From positions 26,470,744 to 26,534,743 of the forward strand of contig NC_059349.1 in NCBI RefSeq assembly GCF_019703515.2: a stretch of 64,000 nt of DNA, written 5' to 3'. Positions within the stretch are counted from its first letter, which is position 1. Each line of letters opens with the position of its first letter. The stretch comes from Myxocyprinus asiaticus. Lineage: Eukaryota > Chordata > Actinopteri > Cypriniformes > Catostomidae. Made by a program: the position numbers and the translations under genes. The notes below the pieces were generated by a model. It had not been told where the DNA came from. It was given only the letters and a program-made list of their open reading frames with translations, and ran no database searches. This document shows, piece after piece, positions 22,653-34,798 of the stretch.

Positions 22653-24292
22653 CCGTTGAAGTCAGAAGTTTACATACATTTAGCCAAATACATTTAAACT
22701 CAGTTTTTCACAATTCCTGACATTTAATCATAGAAAACATTCTCTGTCTTAGATCAGTTAGGATCACTACTTTATTTTAAGAATGTGAAATGTCAGAATA
22801 ATTGTAGAGAGAATTATTTATTTCAGCTTTTATTTCTTTTATCACATTCCCAGTGGGTCAGAAGTTTACATACACTTTGTTAGTATTTGGCAGCATTGCC
22901 TTTAAATTGTTTAACTTGGGTCAAAACATTTTGGGAAGCCTTCTACAAGCTTCTCACAATAATCTGATGGAATTTTGTCCCATTCCTCCAGACAGAACTG
23001 GTGTAACTGAGTCAGGTTTGTAGGCTTCCTTGCTCTCACATGCTTTTTCAGTTCTGCCCACAAATTTTCTATCGGACTGAGGTCAGGGCTTTGTGATGGC
23101 CACTACAATATCTTGAATTTGTTGTCCTTAAGCCATTTTGCCACAACTTTGGAGGTATGCTTTGGGTCATTTTCCATTTGGAAGACCTATTTGCGACCGA
23201 GCTTTAACTTCCTGGCTGATGTTTTGAGATGTTGCTTCAATACATCCACATAATTTTCCTTCCTCATGATGCCATCTATTTTGTGAAGTGCACCAGTCCC
23301 AGTCCTGCAGCAAAGCACCCCCACAACATGATGCTGCCACCCACATGCATCACGGTTGGGATGATGTTCTTTGACTTGCAAACCTTACCCTATTTCCTCC
23401 AAACATAACGATAGTCATTATGGCCAAACAGTTACATTTTGTTTCATCACACCAGAGGACATTTCTCCAAAAAGTAAGATCTTTGTCCCCATGTGCACTT
23501 GCAGACTGTAGTCTGGGTTTTTTATGCCGGTTTTGGAGCAGTGGCTTCTTCCTTGCTGAGCAGCTTTTCAGGTTATGTCGATATAGGACTCATTTTACTG
23601 TGGATATAGATACTTGTCTACCTGTTTCCTCCAGCATCTTCACAAGATCCTTTGCTGTTATTTTGGGATTGATTCGCATTTTTTGCACCAAACTACGTTC
23701 ATCTCTAGGAGACAGAATGCGCCTCCTTCCTGAGCGGTATAACGGCTACGCGGTCCCATGGTGTTTATACTTGCGTACTATTGTTTGTACAGATGAACGT
23801 GGTATCTTCAGGTGTTTGGAAATTGCTCCCAGAGATGAACGAGACTTGTGGAGGCCCACAATTTTTTTCTGAGGTCTTGCTGATTTCTTTTGATTTACCC
23901 ATGATGTCAAGCAAAGAGTCAATGAGTTTGAAGGTAGGCTTTAAAATACATCCACAGGTACACCTCCAATTCAGTACACCTCCTATCTGAAACTAATTGG
24001 CTAATTGTTTAAAGGCTCGACATCATTTTCTTGAATTTTCCAAGCTGCTTAAAGGCACAGTTAACTTAGTGTATGTACATTTCTAACCCACTGGAACTGT
24101 GATATAGTCAATTAAAAGTGAAACAATCTGTCTGTAAACAATTGTTGGAAAAATTACTTGTGTCATGCACAAAGTAGATGTCCTAAACAAATTGCCGAAA
24201 CTGTAGTTTGCTAATATTACATCTGTGGAGTGGTTAAAAAATTAGTTTTAATGACTTCAACCTAAATGTATGTAAACTTTTGACTTCAACTG
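22653..24292 (-). mobile_element. Sleeping-Beauty-like Tc1 element (dead)
   Basis: Ends CCGTTGAAGTCAGAAGTTTA and TAAACTTTTGACTTCAACTG are the terminal inverted repeats of the salmonid/cyprinid Tc1 group from which Sleeping Beauty was derived, with TA on both sides (22651-22652, 24293-24294). Internal direct-repeat copies (AGAAGTTTACATACA near 22860) fit the IR/DR layout. Length is 1640 bp. The transposase runs on the minus strand and is broken (separate entry). It lies about 340 bp upstream of the gdf15 start codon. Confidence 0.92.
22881..23902 (-). pseudogene. Tc1 transposase pseudogene
   Basis: The start (MGKSK-like) is near 23902 and the frame ends near 22881 in a GNA-like terminus. Recognisable pieces include GTGALHKIDGIMRKENYVDV at about 23310-23250 and LKQHLKTSARKLKLGRK. 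In-frame stops and frameshifts separate the pieces, so no active transposase is made. Confidence 0.85.
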
Positions 24293-24310
24293 TAGGAGGT
24301 ATAGTGTATA

Positions 24311-24549
24311 TTTAAAGGAGCAGTTCACTCAAAAATGGAAATTCTTACATTATTCAGTCACTCTCATGTTGTTCCAAACCCATATTATTTTTTTACTTCT
24401 GTGGAACACAAAAGAAGATGTTAGGAAGAATGTTATCCTCAGTCACCATTCCCTTTCATTGGATTTTTTGTGTTCCACAGATTTTGGAACAACATGAGAG
24501 TGAATAATAATGACATAATCTTTCGTTTTGAGTGATCTATCCCTTTAAG
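24311..24549. repeat. Fold-back MITE, copy 2 (short)
   Basis: TTTAAAGGAGCAGTTCACTC at the left and ATCTATCCCTTTAAG at the right, with CATGTTGTTCCAAACCC and GGAACAACATGAGAGTGAAT as inverted inner parts. Confidence 0.8.
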
Positions 24550-25454
24550 CAATTGACAAGAGAAGGTTATTTAACAAAAAAACATCAAATGTTTGCTGTT
24601 CATTTTCACTATTCTATCTTAAGACCACACATGACCTATGTCAAATACATTACTAGGACAATCCTTTGCCAAAAAAATAAATAAAACAATTGTCGTTATT
24701 ATAGGTGCAAGGTTTATGTGGTCTTGCATTAATGGGTCTCTGTAACACTGAGGCCATTTTTGCATTTATTTTAAGTAACATTTATGTGATCCTTTCAAAG
24801 CTTTTTTCCCTTTCATCTTTTCATGTAGGACACAACACACCTGTTTGTCTACAATAGAGAGAAGTATAACCAAGCCACAGACAGTAGTAAAATAAAGATA
24901 AAGTAAACAAATCGGAACTAAAATAAAGTACGAAATATTTGCATAACAGCTGTCACGTGTTGTGTCACATGCTCAGATGACTCTTTTTTTATGAGTAAAG
25001 TGTGTGAAAGGTATTTAGGTATGTTTCAGACAAACACTGGTATTCAGCCTGTCAGAATCCCAAGAGAAAAGTATTGAGTAATTGACCGTTTTGAGCCACA
25101 CAAATAGAGGGCTCTATTTTTAAGATGAGAAGGAAAATTGTCAATCGTTTGCAATCAATCCACACCCACAAATGAACTCTTTTAAAAAAAACACATGTTC
25201 CACCAGGCAACATTTTACATTTGTTAATATTTCCACTGACAGTCTTGGTGATTCATACTGGTTGCCATTGCTACAGGTCAAAGGTCACATTTGGATATTT
25301 AGGACGCGCCCCACTGTCAAATACATCCAGTTAATTTACAACTAAATTACAAAAATGCACACTATAAACTTAATTCTATACCCATCTCACTAGTTTCACT
25401 AGTGAACTAGTAAAGAAACGAAACCTTGTCTCACATTTAGCTCACATATACTAG
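24550..25454. other. No gene seen
   Basis: AT-rich intergenic sequence without recognisable coding exons or repeat ends. Confidence 0.4.
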
Positions 25455-25760
25455 TAACACTTTATAATAAGGTTCCATTCATTAACATTAATTGATTCAT
25501 TAGGTATGAACTAACAATATATTTTTACAGCATTTATTAATCTTTGTTAATGCTAGTTAATAAAAATACAATTGTTCATTGTTAGTTCATAGTGCATTAA
25601 CTAATGTCAACATATACAACTTTTGACTTTAAAAATGTATTGGTATATGATGAATTAACATTAACCAAGATTAATAAATGCTGTTAATATATTGTTCATT
25701 GTTAGTTCGTGTTAACTAATGTTGTTAACTAATGTTTACAAATGGAACCTTATTGTAAAG
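25455..25760. repeat. Palindromic MITE
   Basis: Begins TAACACTTTATAATAAGG and ends CCTTATTGTAAAG. The interior is inverted too (ATTAACTAATGT and TTAATAAATGCT-like motifs in both orientations). This is a common fish fold-back element with no ORF. Confidence 0.8.
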
Positions 25761-25778
25761 CAGGGCCATAACCACAAT

Positions 25779-25934
25779 CAGGACCGTAGCAAATTAATCT
25801 GGGCCCCCTGACTGTAAATTGCTCTGGGCCCCTTTCCTATTAAAAAAAATACAGTTTAGAATTTGTTGTGGGGCTCCTGGACCTTTGGGCCCCTAGAATC
25901 GTTACCACCTTTCTCCCCACTAGCTACGGCCCTG
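25779..25934. mobile_element. Short hAT MITE with 8-bp target duplication
   Basis: The 156-bp element has ends CAGGACCGTAGC and GCTACGGCCCTG and is flanked by the perfect direct repeat ACCACAAT (25771-25778 and 25935-25942). Non-coding. Confidence 0.85.
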
Positions 25935-26584
25935 ACCACAATTTACACTGAGGGGGACAACCAATAATCATATATGGCCAGATTTTTCCTGGCTGGATAC
26001 ATCAGTGATGAAAAGAAAATCAAATTCTATTCTTTTCTTTGAGACAGCGCAAAAAAGAAAAAAGGATGGCTGAAACAGGTGAATTTCTAGCAATGCAGAC
26101 ACTATGTTTGTCTTGTACTGTGTGAACTTAGAAAAAAAAATCTTTAAAACCAAAAATTATGACATTGAGCATTTATTGCATTTAAAGTCTTTATTCAGAA
26201 AATTATTGCATTCAGCACCTTTACTATTTTAAAGGACCAAAGAGGACCATTATATTTGTGACCTCACCACCCGTGACCCCCCACCCCCAAAATGGTTTGA
26301 GGGTGCTTAGAGGGTATAACCAAAAAAGCTAGCAGTAGGTGAATAATAGTCATGCTCAAAGAACTCTAACAAGCCATGCATTTGGTCCAGGAACACAGTG
26401 GGTCAGGCATACACGATAATAGGAAAGGACAAAAAGCAGTGAACTGTAAAGAACACACTCTCCACTATTACCCACAACAAATAACTAAATAAAATAAACA
26501 AGTACTAGAACGACTAAAAGAGACTTTCTGGTTCATTAAAAAACATTTGGATGTTAGAAACAATAGCTCATGTTGTGCTGGCCA

Positions 26585-26860
26585 TTTAAAGGGAAAGTTC
26601 ACCCCAAAATGAAAATTCTGTCATCCTTTACTTACTCTCATGTTGTTCCAAAACCCGTATGACATTCTTTCTGCCATAAAACACACACACACACAAATAC
26701 ATTTCCCACACAATGAAAGTTAATGGTGACTGAAGCTGTCATTCTGCCTAACATCTCCTGCCTTGTGTATTCCACAAAAGAAAGACATACAGGTTTGGAA
26801 CATTTGAGGATGAGTAAATGATGGCAGAATTTTCATTTTGAGATGAACCATCCCTTTAAA
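26585..26860. repeat. Fold-back MITE, copy 3
   Basis: Left TTTAAAGGGAAAGTTCACCC, right GATGAACCATCCCTTTAAA, with inverted inner motifs (CATCCTTTACTTACTC and GAGTAAATGATG). Confidence 0.8.
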
Positions 26861-27301
26861 GACTACTGAAGACTGAGATAAATTAACCTGAGATCCACCC
26901 ATGTGTTCTATGCCTATAAATGAGAGCAGAGAGTAACAAAGAGTGACTCATACAGTGTTGCAATGTTGTTGAAATGAATGTTCCATTGTTACATCAAAGC
27001 ACTGTGGTGCCACTTGGTGACAGGCAATATAATCAATCAAAGACGGTATCTCACATGATCAACAGTGCTCACTGCCCAAATAATACTATGTTTTTGGAAA
27101 AGGTTTCATAATATTTGCAGAGCTGCTAAAGTTTGATATAATATAAAGGTGCCCTGCTTGCCGGTGGAATTTCAAAACCCCTGAAATAAGAAAGCCAAAT
27201 CATTTTTAGATGTGCTCAGTTTTCATTTCCAATTGGTAATATACAATATACGTAGCACATCATATACAAATTTTCTGCAAATGTTAGTGTTGACTCAAAG
27301 C

Positions 27302-27607
27302 TTAAAGGGATAGTTTAACCAAAAATGATAATGCTGTCATAATTTACTCACCTCATGTTGTTCCAAACCTGTATGACTTTCCTTCGTCCATGGAACACAA
27401 AAAGAGATGTTACGCAGATTGTTCAAACTCAGTCACAATTCACTTTCATTGCATGGAAAAAAGGATGCAATTTAAGTGAATGTTGACTGAGATTACCATT
27501 TTACCAACTATTTCCTTTTGTGTTCCACAGAAGAAAGAAAGTCATGAACAACATGAGGTGAGTAAATGATGACAGAACTTTCATTTTTGGGTAAACTATC
27601 CCTTTAA
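27302..27607. repeat. Fold-back MITE, copy 4
   Basis: Left TTAAAGGGATAGTTTAACC, right GTAAACTATCCCTTTAA, with the shared CTCATGTTGTTCCAAACC motif and its complement. Confidence 0.82.
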
Positions 27608-27888
27608 TATTAACATAATACAATACATTTTTATTTTATTTATTATTTTGGCGACATGCCAGATTGCTAATATGTATTAGAGTTCTGTAACATGCAGAAA
27701 TGTTTTACCAAATAGATACTGAGATTTATCAATTGTAGCTAAACCTTAAACATACTGAGCAGCAAAAAAAAAAAAAAAAAGTCTGCAAGTAATCCATTTA
27801 GATCTTCAGAAAAATCCTTCTTGTTTATGTGGATAACTTCTGGGTGATAAAATCCCTCAAAATAAGTCACATTTTAGGGTCAACAAAG

Positions 27889-28567
27889 TTAAAGGGGTAG
27901 TTCACCCAAAAATGACAATTCTCTCATAATTTACTCACCCTCATGCCATCCCAGATGAGTATGACTTTCTTTCTTCTGCAGAACACAAAGATTTTTAGAA
28001 GAATATTTCAGCTCCGTAGATCTATACAATGCAAGAGAATGGCGGCCAGAACTTTGAAGGTCAAAAAGCATATAAAGGCAGCATAAACGTAAGAGTAAAA
28101 GTAGACTCCAGTGGTTAAATCCATATTTTCAGAAGTGATATGATAGGTGTGGGTAAGAAACAGATCAATATTTAAGTCCGTTTTTACTATGAATCTCCAC
28201 TTTCTTTTGTGATGTCGATTCACATTCTTTGCACATATCACCACCTACTGGGCTGGAAGGAGAATTTATAGAAAAAAAGGACTTAAATATTGATCTGTTT
28301 CTCACCCACACCTATCATATTGCTTCTGAAAACATGAATTTAACCACTAGTGTCTTACTGATTACTTTTATGCTGCCTGTATGTGCTTTTTGGAGCTTCA
28401 AAGGTCTGGCCACCATTCACTTGTGTTGTATGGACCTACAGAGCTGAGATATTCTTCTAAAAATTTTTGCGTGCTGCAGAAGAAAGAAAGTCATACACAT
28501 CTGGGATGGCATGAGGGTGAGTAAATGATGAGAGAATTTTCATTTTTGGGTGAACTATCACTTTAAG
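27889..28567. repeat. Fold-back MITE, copy 5
   Basis: Left TTAAAGGGGTAGTTCACCC, right GGGTGAACTATCACTTTAAG. The middle is a second inverted pair (GGACTTAAATATTGATCTG and its complement near 28140-28180). It has the same long form as copies 1 and 6. Confidence 0.85.
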
Positions 28568-30559
28568 CAATGAATAATATCCATGCTCCTTAAACTAAAA
28601 TGAATAAATATGACTGAATTATAATCAATTGCGGATAATGGATCTCATGGCAAATCAGTGGAAAAGTGCCATACTATATACATACGAGACAAGGTTTTTC
28701 TTGAATCTCACTATAGGACTACTGACTAGTACACATTACTTCGAGAAGCTACTTAGCACAGCAATCTAAATCAAGTGTGCAAATCCGTGTTTTGATTGGC
28801 TGTTCAAAGACATTCTAATAATATGGTCAGGTGACTGCACACAGTGCCCGCTGTTTCAGGGATAGACTGTGTGACCATGGATCTAACGAGAACCAGACAT
28901 ACATTACTACAGTATGGGATGAATTGACCATAGGAAACCTACAACATTTATTGCCCTTATAATGTATGAGCCAAATATACTGAGACGGCGTGGTCTTCAG
29001 GTAAGACACGATCACTGAATACAAGTGAACTAAATAAGTGCGTATGATGACACGGACAGCAGCAGTCCGTTTGCATAGTAGAATACATAGGGGGTTATTA
29101 TTTGTGGATAAATGTATCTGAACAGAGACATATTTTATCAAATATTATTGTCATTTTTATTATACGCTGTAAAGAAAATTAACCCGATGGATGCATTTTG
29201 ATTTCAATCACTTATTTATTGAATGTCACGTTTTACATCCGTTTGTATACACTGAACACAATATCGTATAATGGCGTGTAATCAGTTGACGACGTTAAAA
29301 TAATTCCTTGTTTAGAAACGGGGCAAGAAGTCAACGAGTGCGCGCTTGTAAATAAACGCTCACTTTGGTTGGATTATAAACCTTCTTGAAAGTGGAACAT
29401 TAATACAACGATGATAAGATACATTAATAAAACTCATACTTTTTGATATTCGTGATATCCTTAAAATGATTTCCAACTGTTGATTTTATGCACTATTGAA
29501 TTTGACAAACGCGATTATATTTGACACATTTTATCAGTAGTTGCCATGGTAATTAGGGCATTTGTTCAGGTATTTATGATGAAAAGACTCGTCTTTCCCT
29601 TCTTTTCCAATATTGCTGGTTGCATGACCCTCCCCATGAAATCTGCATATTATTTGTGACTAAATTACATTTTTTGTACTATGCATTTGCATGTAAACCT
29701 GAATCACAATATGAATGTAAGTTATGAGTGGAAGGGCTGTTTGTTGTTCTGTCTTCACATGTCAGGTCTAACCTTTTACCCTGATGCAAAACATGAACTT
29801 CTGTCTCTTGCTGATCTCTGAAGACACCTCACATTGTGTTATACCAGTACAAAGAGTTAACTATTTATTCAGAAATGTGAGGTCAAAGCAGATTAATTTA
29901 ATATGATGCCCAACCTTGTATTGGATATACAGTGGCCTCTAAACTCAAAAATCAAACACGGATATATTGCAGCTTTTAAAAGAACAACACATCTTTCAGT
30001 AAGAGTAGCCTACTACTTGGTGTATGAAAAGCATATACATCCTTAAGGAAAGAGTCTGAGAGTCTGGCTCTGTCTGAAAACTGGAAAATGCTGCCTTCGG
30101 AGGCTGTATGCGGAGGTGGGATGAAAATAAGGTGCTTTTCAAACTGTTCTAAGACAAGAGTTCCATTCATTCAAAAACACTGTCGGTTGAGCCATTTACT
30201 GATTAGACAGCAAGTCAGCTGCCTACGTTTTCGGATGCAGCCAAAGCCTGGAGAAGAAACAAAACAACCTTTGTAATTGGTCATTTACACAGACACTTTT
30301 GCATTCAGAGCGACACAGTACACTATATTGACAGTCCCCTTGGAGCACGCCAGCCCACTCTAAGTGTCAAAGCTACTGCTACCCTTTTTAAAACAAGACG
30401 AGCAGTAACAAACATCTCCTTGAGTGTTGGCAAATTTATATTCAAAAGCAGAAGGGTATTAGCAATGTCCATAGGGTCGAGCTTTGGATCTCAGTAATGT
30501 CTTTACTGATGTGATGGTCACTTCCTTCATCAGATAGTAGAGGAAGATAGTACGGGGTG
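28568..30559. other. No gene seen
   Basis: Mixed AT-rich intergenic DNA. I see no splice-compatible conserved exon on either strand. The unidentified first exon of the long mast3 form could lie anywhere upstream of 54597, including here. Confidence 0.35.
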
Positions 30560-32296
30560 ACTAAGTCAAGTCATTTTTATTTGTAATAGCGCTTTTCTCA
30601 ACACATATCGTTTCAAAGAAGCTTTACATAAAATCATGCATTAATAGAAAATGAAAACTGTAAGTCATGGAGTCATCATTGTGTAGTTTGATTAAATATG
30701 ATTGTAAATTGTGTATACAAATAAATAATAAAATAATTAAATCATAATTGCATTTAGAACCCCAGTGAGCAAGCCGAAAGCGATTTTTGGCAAGGAACAC
30801 AAAACTCCATAAGATGTTGGTTAATGGAGAAAAATAACCTTTGGAGAAACCAGGCTCACTGTGGGGGCCAGTTCCCCTCTGGCTCACATCATGAATATAA
30901 TGCCAATATTAGTTATTTATGTGCAGTACAGGTCATGTTTTAAAATTTGTTAAGTAAGTGTTAAGGGTCAGTGTTTATACAAAGATTTTGTATGAACTGT
31001 AAGATTAATGACTAATGTCTTTTGAAGTTCAGCCTTGATTAACTGCAGAAGTTCACATAGATGCATTGTCCTTTGTCAGTTTGCCAATGAAGGCTTTTGT
31101 TGGCAAATAATTGAAAGTCTATGTATTCAATTTTAAGAGTGTAGTCCATCATCTATCCTAAGTCCAAGGTTCAGGCAGTGGCATATGAGGTATCCCATGT
31201 CTTATGGTTGGAGTTGGCATCAGTTCATCCCCTGAAGTCCATCGTAATAGATTGAAGTGATATGAATCCCGAGGTTGAGACAGGGAAACAAATAGAATAA
31301 TATTAGCGTAGATGGCATTCAATGTTTTGCAGAGTTATAGAGCTTGCTAAATGTTTCTGGTTCCAGCAGACCTAACTAAAGCAGCCTAACTGTGAGTTGA
31401 TGGGATAAATTAGGTGTAATGCCTGGCTAGTCTTTAGTCTAGACTTAAACTGAGTGAGTGTGTCTGCATCCTGAACAGTGTTAGGGAGACAATTCCATAG
31501 TTTAGGAGCCAAATAGGAAAATTATCTACCTCCTTTTGTGGATTTTGATATTCTAGGAACTATTAACATGGCAGAATTTTGTGATCATAATGAACATGAT
31601 GGAATATAGCATGGTAGAAGGTCACTTGAGTACTGCGGAGCTAGACCATTCAAAGCTTTGTATGTAGTTAACAAAATTTAAAAATGAATACGAAATTTAA
31701 CAGGTAGCCAATGTAATGATGAGCCAATTGAACCAATTGAAGTGTATTTATTGAACTTGCAGGACATCCTCCCAGTAATGCATTACAATAATCTAGTCTT
31801 GAGGTCATGAATGCATTAATTAGTTTTTCAGCATCAGCAGCAGAGAGCATGTGTCGTAATTTAGCAATATTTCTTAGGTGGAAGAATGCTGTTCTACAAA
31901 CATTGGAAATTAGATTTTCAAAGGACAGATTGGTATCAAATATAACACCTACGTTTTTCGCTGTAGAAGACGATGTAACAGTACATCCATCGAGAGTCAA
32001 ATGATATTTTAGCGGCTTATTGTTTTTTTTTTCAAAGGTTTTTGGTCCAATAATTAGTACCTCTGTTTTTGTCGGAATTGAGTAGAAGGAAATTTCTAGC
32101 CATCCAATCTTTGATTTCATTGATACACTCTGTTAATTTGGAGAATTGTGAAATTTCGTTGGGTTTTGAAGAAATATAAAGTTGGGTATCATCAGCATAA
32201 AAGTGGAAACTTATTCCACGATTCCTGATAATATCTCCCAGGGGAAGCATATACAGTATAAGGAGAAATGCAGAGGCCCTAAAACTGATCCCTATG

Positions 32297-34315
32297 CAGG
32301 GCTCAACGCTAAGAATTTTTTCTACTGGCCTGGTTGGGCCAGTGCTTCAGATTTTTACTGGCCCTGCCAAAATTTTCACTGGCCCCAACACAAAAATGAC
32401 AAATGGCTGTTTTTACCATCATGGCTTTAAAAAATATGTCCGAAGATAAATATTTTTTACATATCTTATGTTTTTAATACAATGTCCCCCAGGGGCCTGG
32501 GTAGCTCAGCGAGTAAAGACGCTGACTACCACCCCTGGAGTTGTGAGTTCAAATCCAGGGCATGCTGAGTGACTCACGCCAGGTCTCCTAAGCAACCAAA
32601 TTGGCTGGGTTGCTAGGGAGGGGACATGGGGTAACCTCCTTGTGGTCGCTATAATGTGTGGTTCTCGCTCTCGGTGGGGCGTGTAGGAAGAATAGCGTGG
32701 GCCTCCACACGCGCTACATCTCCGCAGTAATGCGCTCAACAAGCCACGTGATAAGATGCGCGGATTGATGGTCTCAGATGTGGAAGCAACTGAGATTCAT
32801 CCTCCACCACCCAAATTGAGGTGAATCACTACGTCACCACGAGGACTTAGAGCGCATTGGGAATTAGGCATTCCAAATTGGGAATAAAAAAGGAATAAAA
32901 AAATACAATGTCCCCCAAAATTGAATCACATTTATAATTTGCAAGATATGATTTATGACTTATGTAATCCCATATATGCGCTTTACAGATATACATTCAT
33001 AAATACATCATATTAACCTCAGCCGTCCTGCCATTTACACATGTGTTTTTAAGCCAAGAGTTCTGTGGAGGAGATGATGGGTTTTCGGTCACCCTTTTAG
33101 TCATGCTGTCATGCAACTTTTGCCCATGTGTAGTGTTTTCACAAGAAGTATCAAAGATTTGATTATTGGCTGAGAGAACAGACTTGCTACTAAATCAGTT
33201 GTGATGTGCAATATACAGTAGGTAGATATTAGGCCTAATCTGTGAATTAACAATGTGTATATAACATGAAATCAGACAACCCAAACAAGACCAACACTGA
33301 CTGATATACAAAGAACAAAAATACCTGTATGGTCCAGAAATGTAACCGGTGTTTTATGAGGATGATATGAAGTAGACTGTTTCAAATATTCATCTTCACC
33401 CTGCAGCTGAACAGCTCTGATAATAATAGCCTAATAGCCATAGTGATCTTGCTTCTTTTCATATCAAACGGCATTATCATGTCGAATTAATGTTTACATT
33501 TTGAAACATTACTTAATTAAATGTATACTTAAATTTTGGATATTGAACAGCTCGTGATTTCCAGACATGCGTATAACTGGGGTTTAACAAAGTTTATTAC
33601 GTCTCATTCGGCGCTTCATCTCTAAAGGTGAATTAATGAGAGAAAATGTGTTTGTTTTTTTACAGTGGGAATAAAACTAGCGCTCTGTCCCTTTACGAGA
33701 GCACATGCATGTTAAATCTCTCACGAAGAGAGATGATGATGAGACATATGCATGGAGAGACATGGATTTTCAGTCCTATAGAAAGAAACTGTTGATTTCT
33801 TGTGTTCCAATGTGTGGATTACTAATGTTCACCAACATGTAAAAACGAAAAATGTGGGGATTTCGCGCACTGAACACGGAATGTGCTGGGATACTTAAAA
33901 TGTTGCACAAGACGTTAAATCCCACTGCGAAATTCATTAAGTGGGTTTTTTTTCCTGCTATTTTCTACACATTGGTAATAGCTGCTGCTAAGACACTTGG
34001 AAAAGAGCGAGGACAGTGCTAGGAGAGTGCGCTCGGTGTCTGCACAATCTTGTGCGTGCACACGACTGTGCCTTGGCGCGTCCAGTACTTTATGCATTTG
34101 CGCGTCTTTGCGAGATAAATATACTCGCGCTCGCTCCTCGGTTAGAAAACTTTGTTCGCACCGTGTATTTTATGTGCTCTCTCCCTGTTGTTTGCTTGCA
34201 CTAATGTTATAAATGCAGCACTGGCCCGATCGGGCAAGTGACAGTTCTAGCAACTGGCCCGAATCTTTCTCACACTGGCCCTGGGCCATCGGGCAGTCCT
34301 TATTGTCAAGCCCTG
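32297..34315. mobile_element. Unclassified DNA transposon with TIRs and a 5-bp target duplication
   Basis: Left end CAGGGCTCAACGCTAAG and right end CTTATTGTCAAGCCCTG are inverted repeats. Both ends carry repeated ACTGGCCC/GGGCCAGT motifs. It is flanked by the direct repeat CTATG (32292-32296, 34316-34320), and the interrupted L2 sequence reads through if one CTATG and the element are removed. About 1.3 kb of interior (32920-34215) has no recognisable transposase. A SINE is inserted at 32492-32902. The superfamily is uncertain. Confidence 0.75.
32492..32902 (+). mobile_element. tRNA-derived SINE, copy 1
   Basis: The head GGGCCTGGGTAGCTCAGCGA holds an A box, and GAGTTCAAATCCAGGG holds a B box about 35 bp on. 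It is followed by a 300-bp tRNA-unrelated body and an A-rich tail. It is flanked by a perfect 15-bp direct repeat, ATACAATGTCCCCCA (32477-32491 and 32903-32917), showing LINE-type insertion. Confidence 0.92.
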
Positions 34316-34798
34316 CTATGGCACGCCATACTTGACTTTAATTGTGTCCCAAATGATGCACTATACACTATGCACTTACACTATAGGGGCACCGTTATGG
34401 GGAGTGCAGTAGAGGTCAGCAACCCGACCCGGGCCCGACAGGACCCGAGAACCCGACGGGTTTCGGGCCGGGTTAGGGTCAATTTTTCAAGTAGGACTTC
34501 GGGTTTGGGTTTGTAATTAATGAAAAAATAAACGGGCATACTGAACTTGTTTCGCGCACGCACTCTCACTCACAGATACACGTAAACGGACGAGATGGGG
34601 GGCCGCACGTCGCGTGGTGAGTTGAGTGTGTAAACGCACGTCTGTTCTGTTTTCCCACTGGACGAATGTCTTTGACATTTGTACTGCATCTTGCTTTTCT
34701 TCAGTATCTTGTGCAGGACCGGCATATTTTAAACACCTTGTCAACATTCTAAACAAGTTCAGGCTGCATAGAGGGGACTGTTGCAGTGTTTCATATTA

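Larger units (their letters stand above)
30560..34353 (-). mobile_element. L2/CR1-like LINE fragment, interrupted by a DNA transposon at 32297-34315
   Basis: On the minus strand, pieces encode the reverse-transcriptase end: GISFHFYADDTQLYISSKP near 32220-32150 (catalytic YADD-type motif), DWMARNFLLLNSDK, then LRHMLSAADAEKLI and SRLDYCNALLGG. The 3' end with its typical TAGCGCTTTTCTCAACAC tail region is at 30580-30605. The upstream continuation (CTATGGCACGCCATACTTGA) resumes at 34316 after the insertion, which fixes the original sequence across the junction. Frameshifts and 5' truncation show it is dead. Confidence 0.8.

Noticed and set aside
32492..32565. Functional tRNA gene
   Set aside because: A and B boxes are present, but the cloverleaf 3' half is replaced by SINE body and the unit is flanked by target duplications with an A-rich tail.
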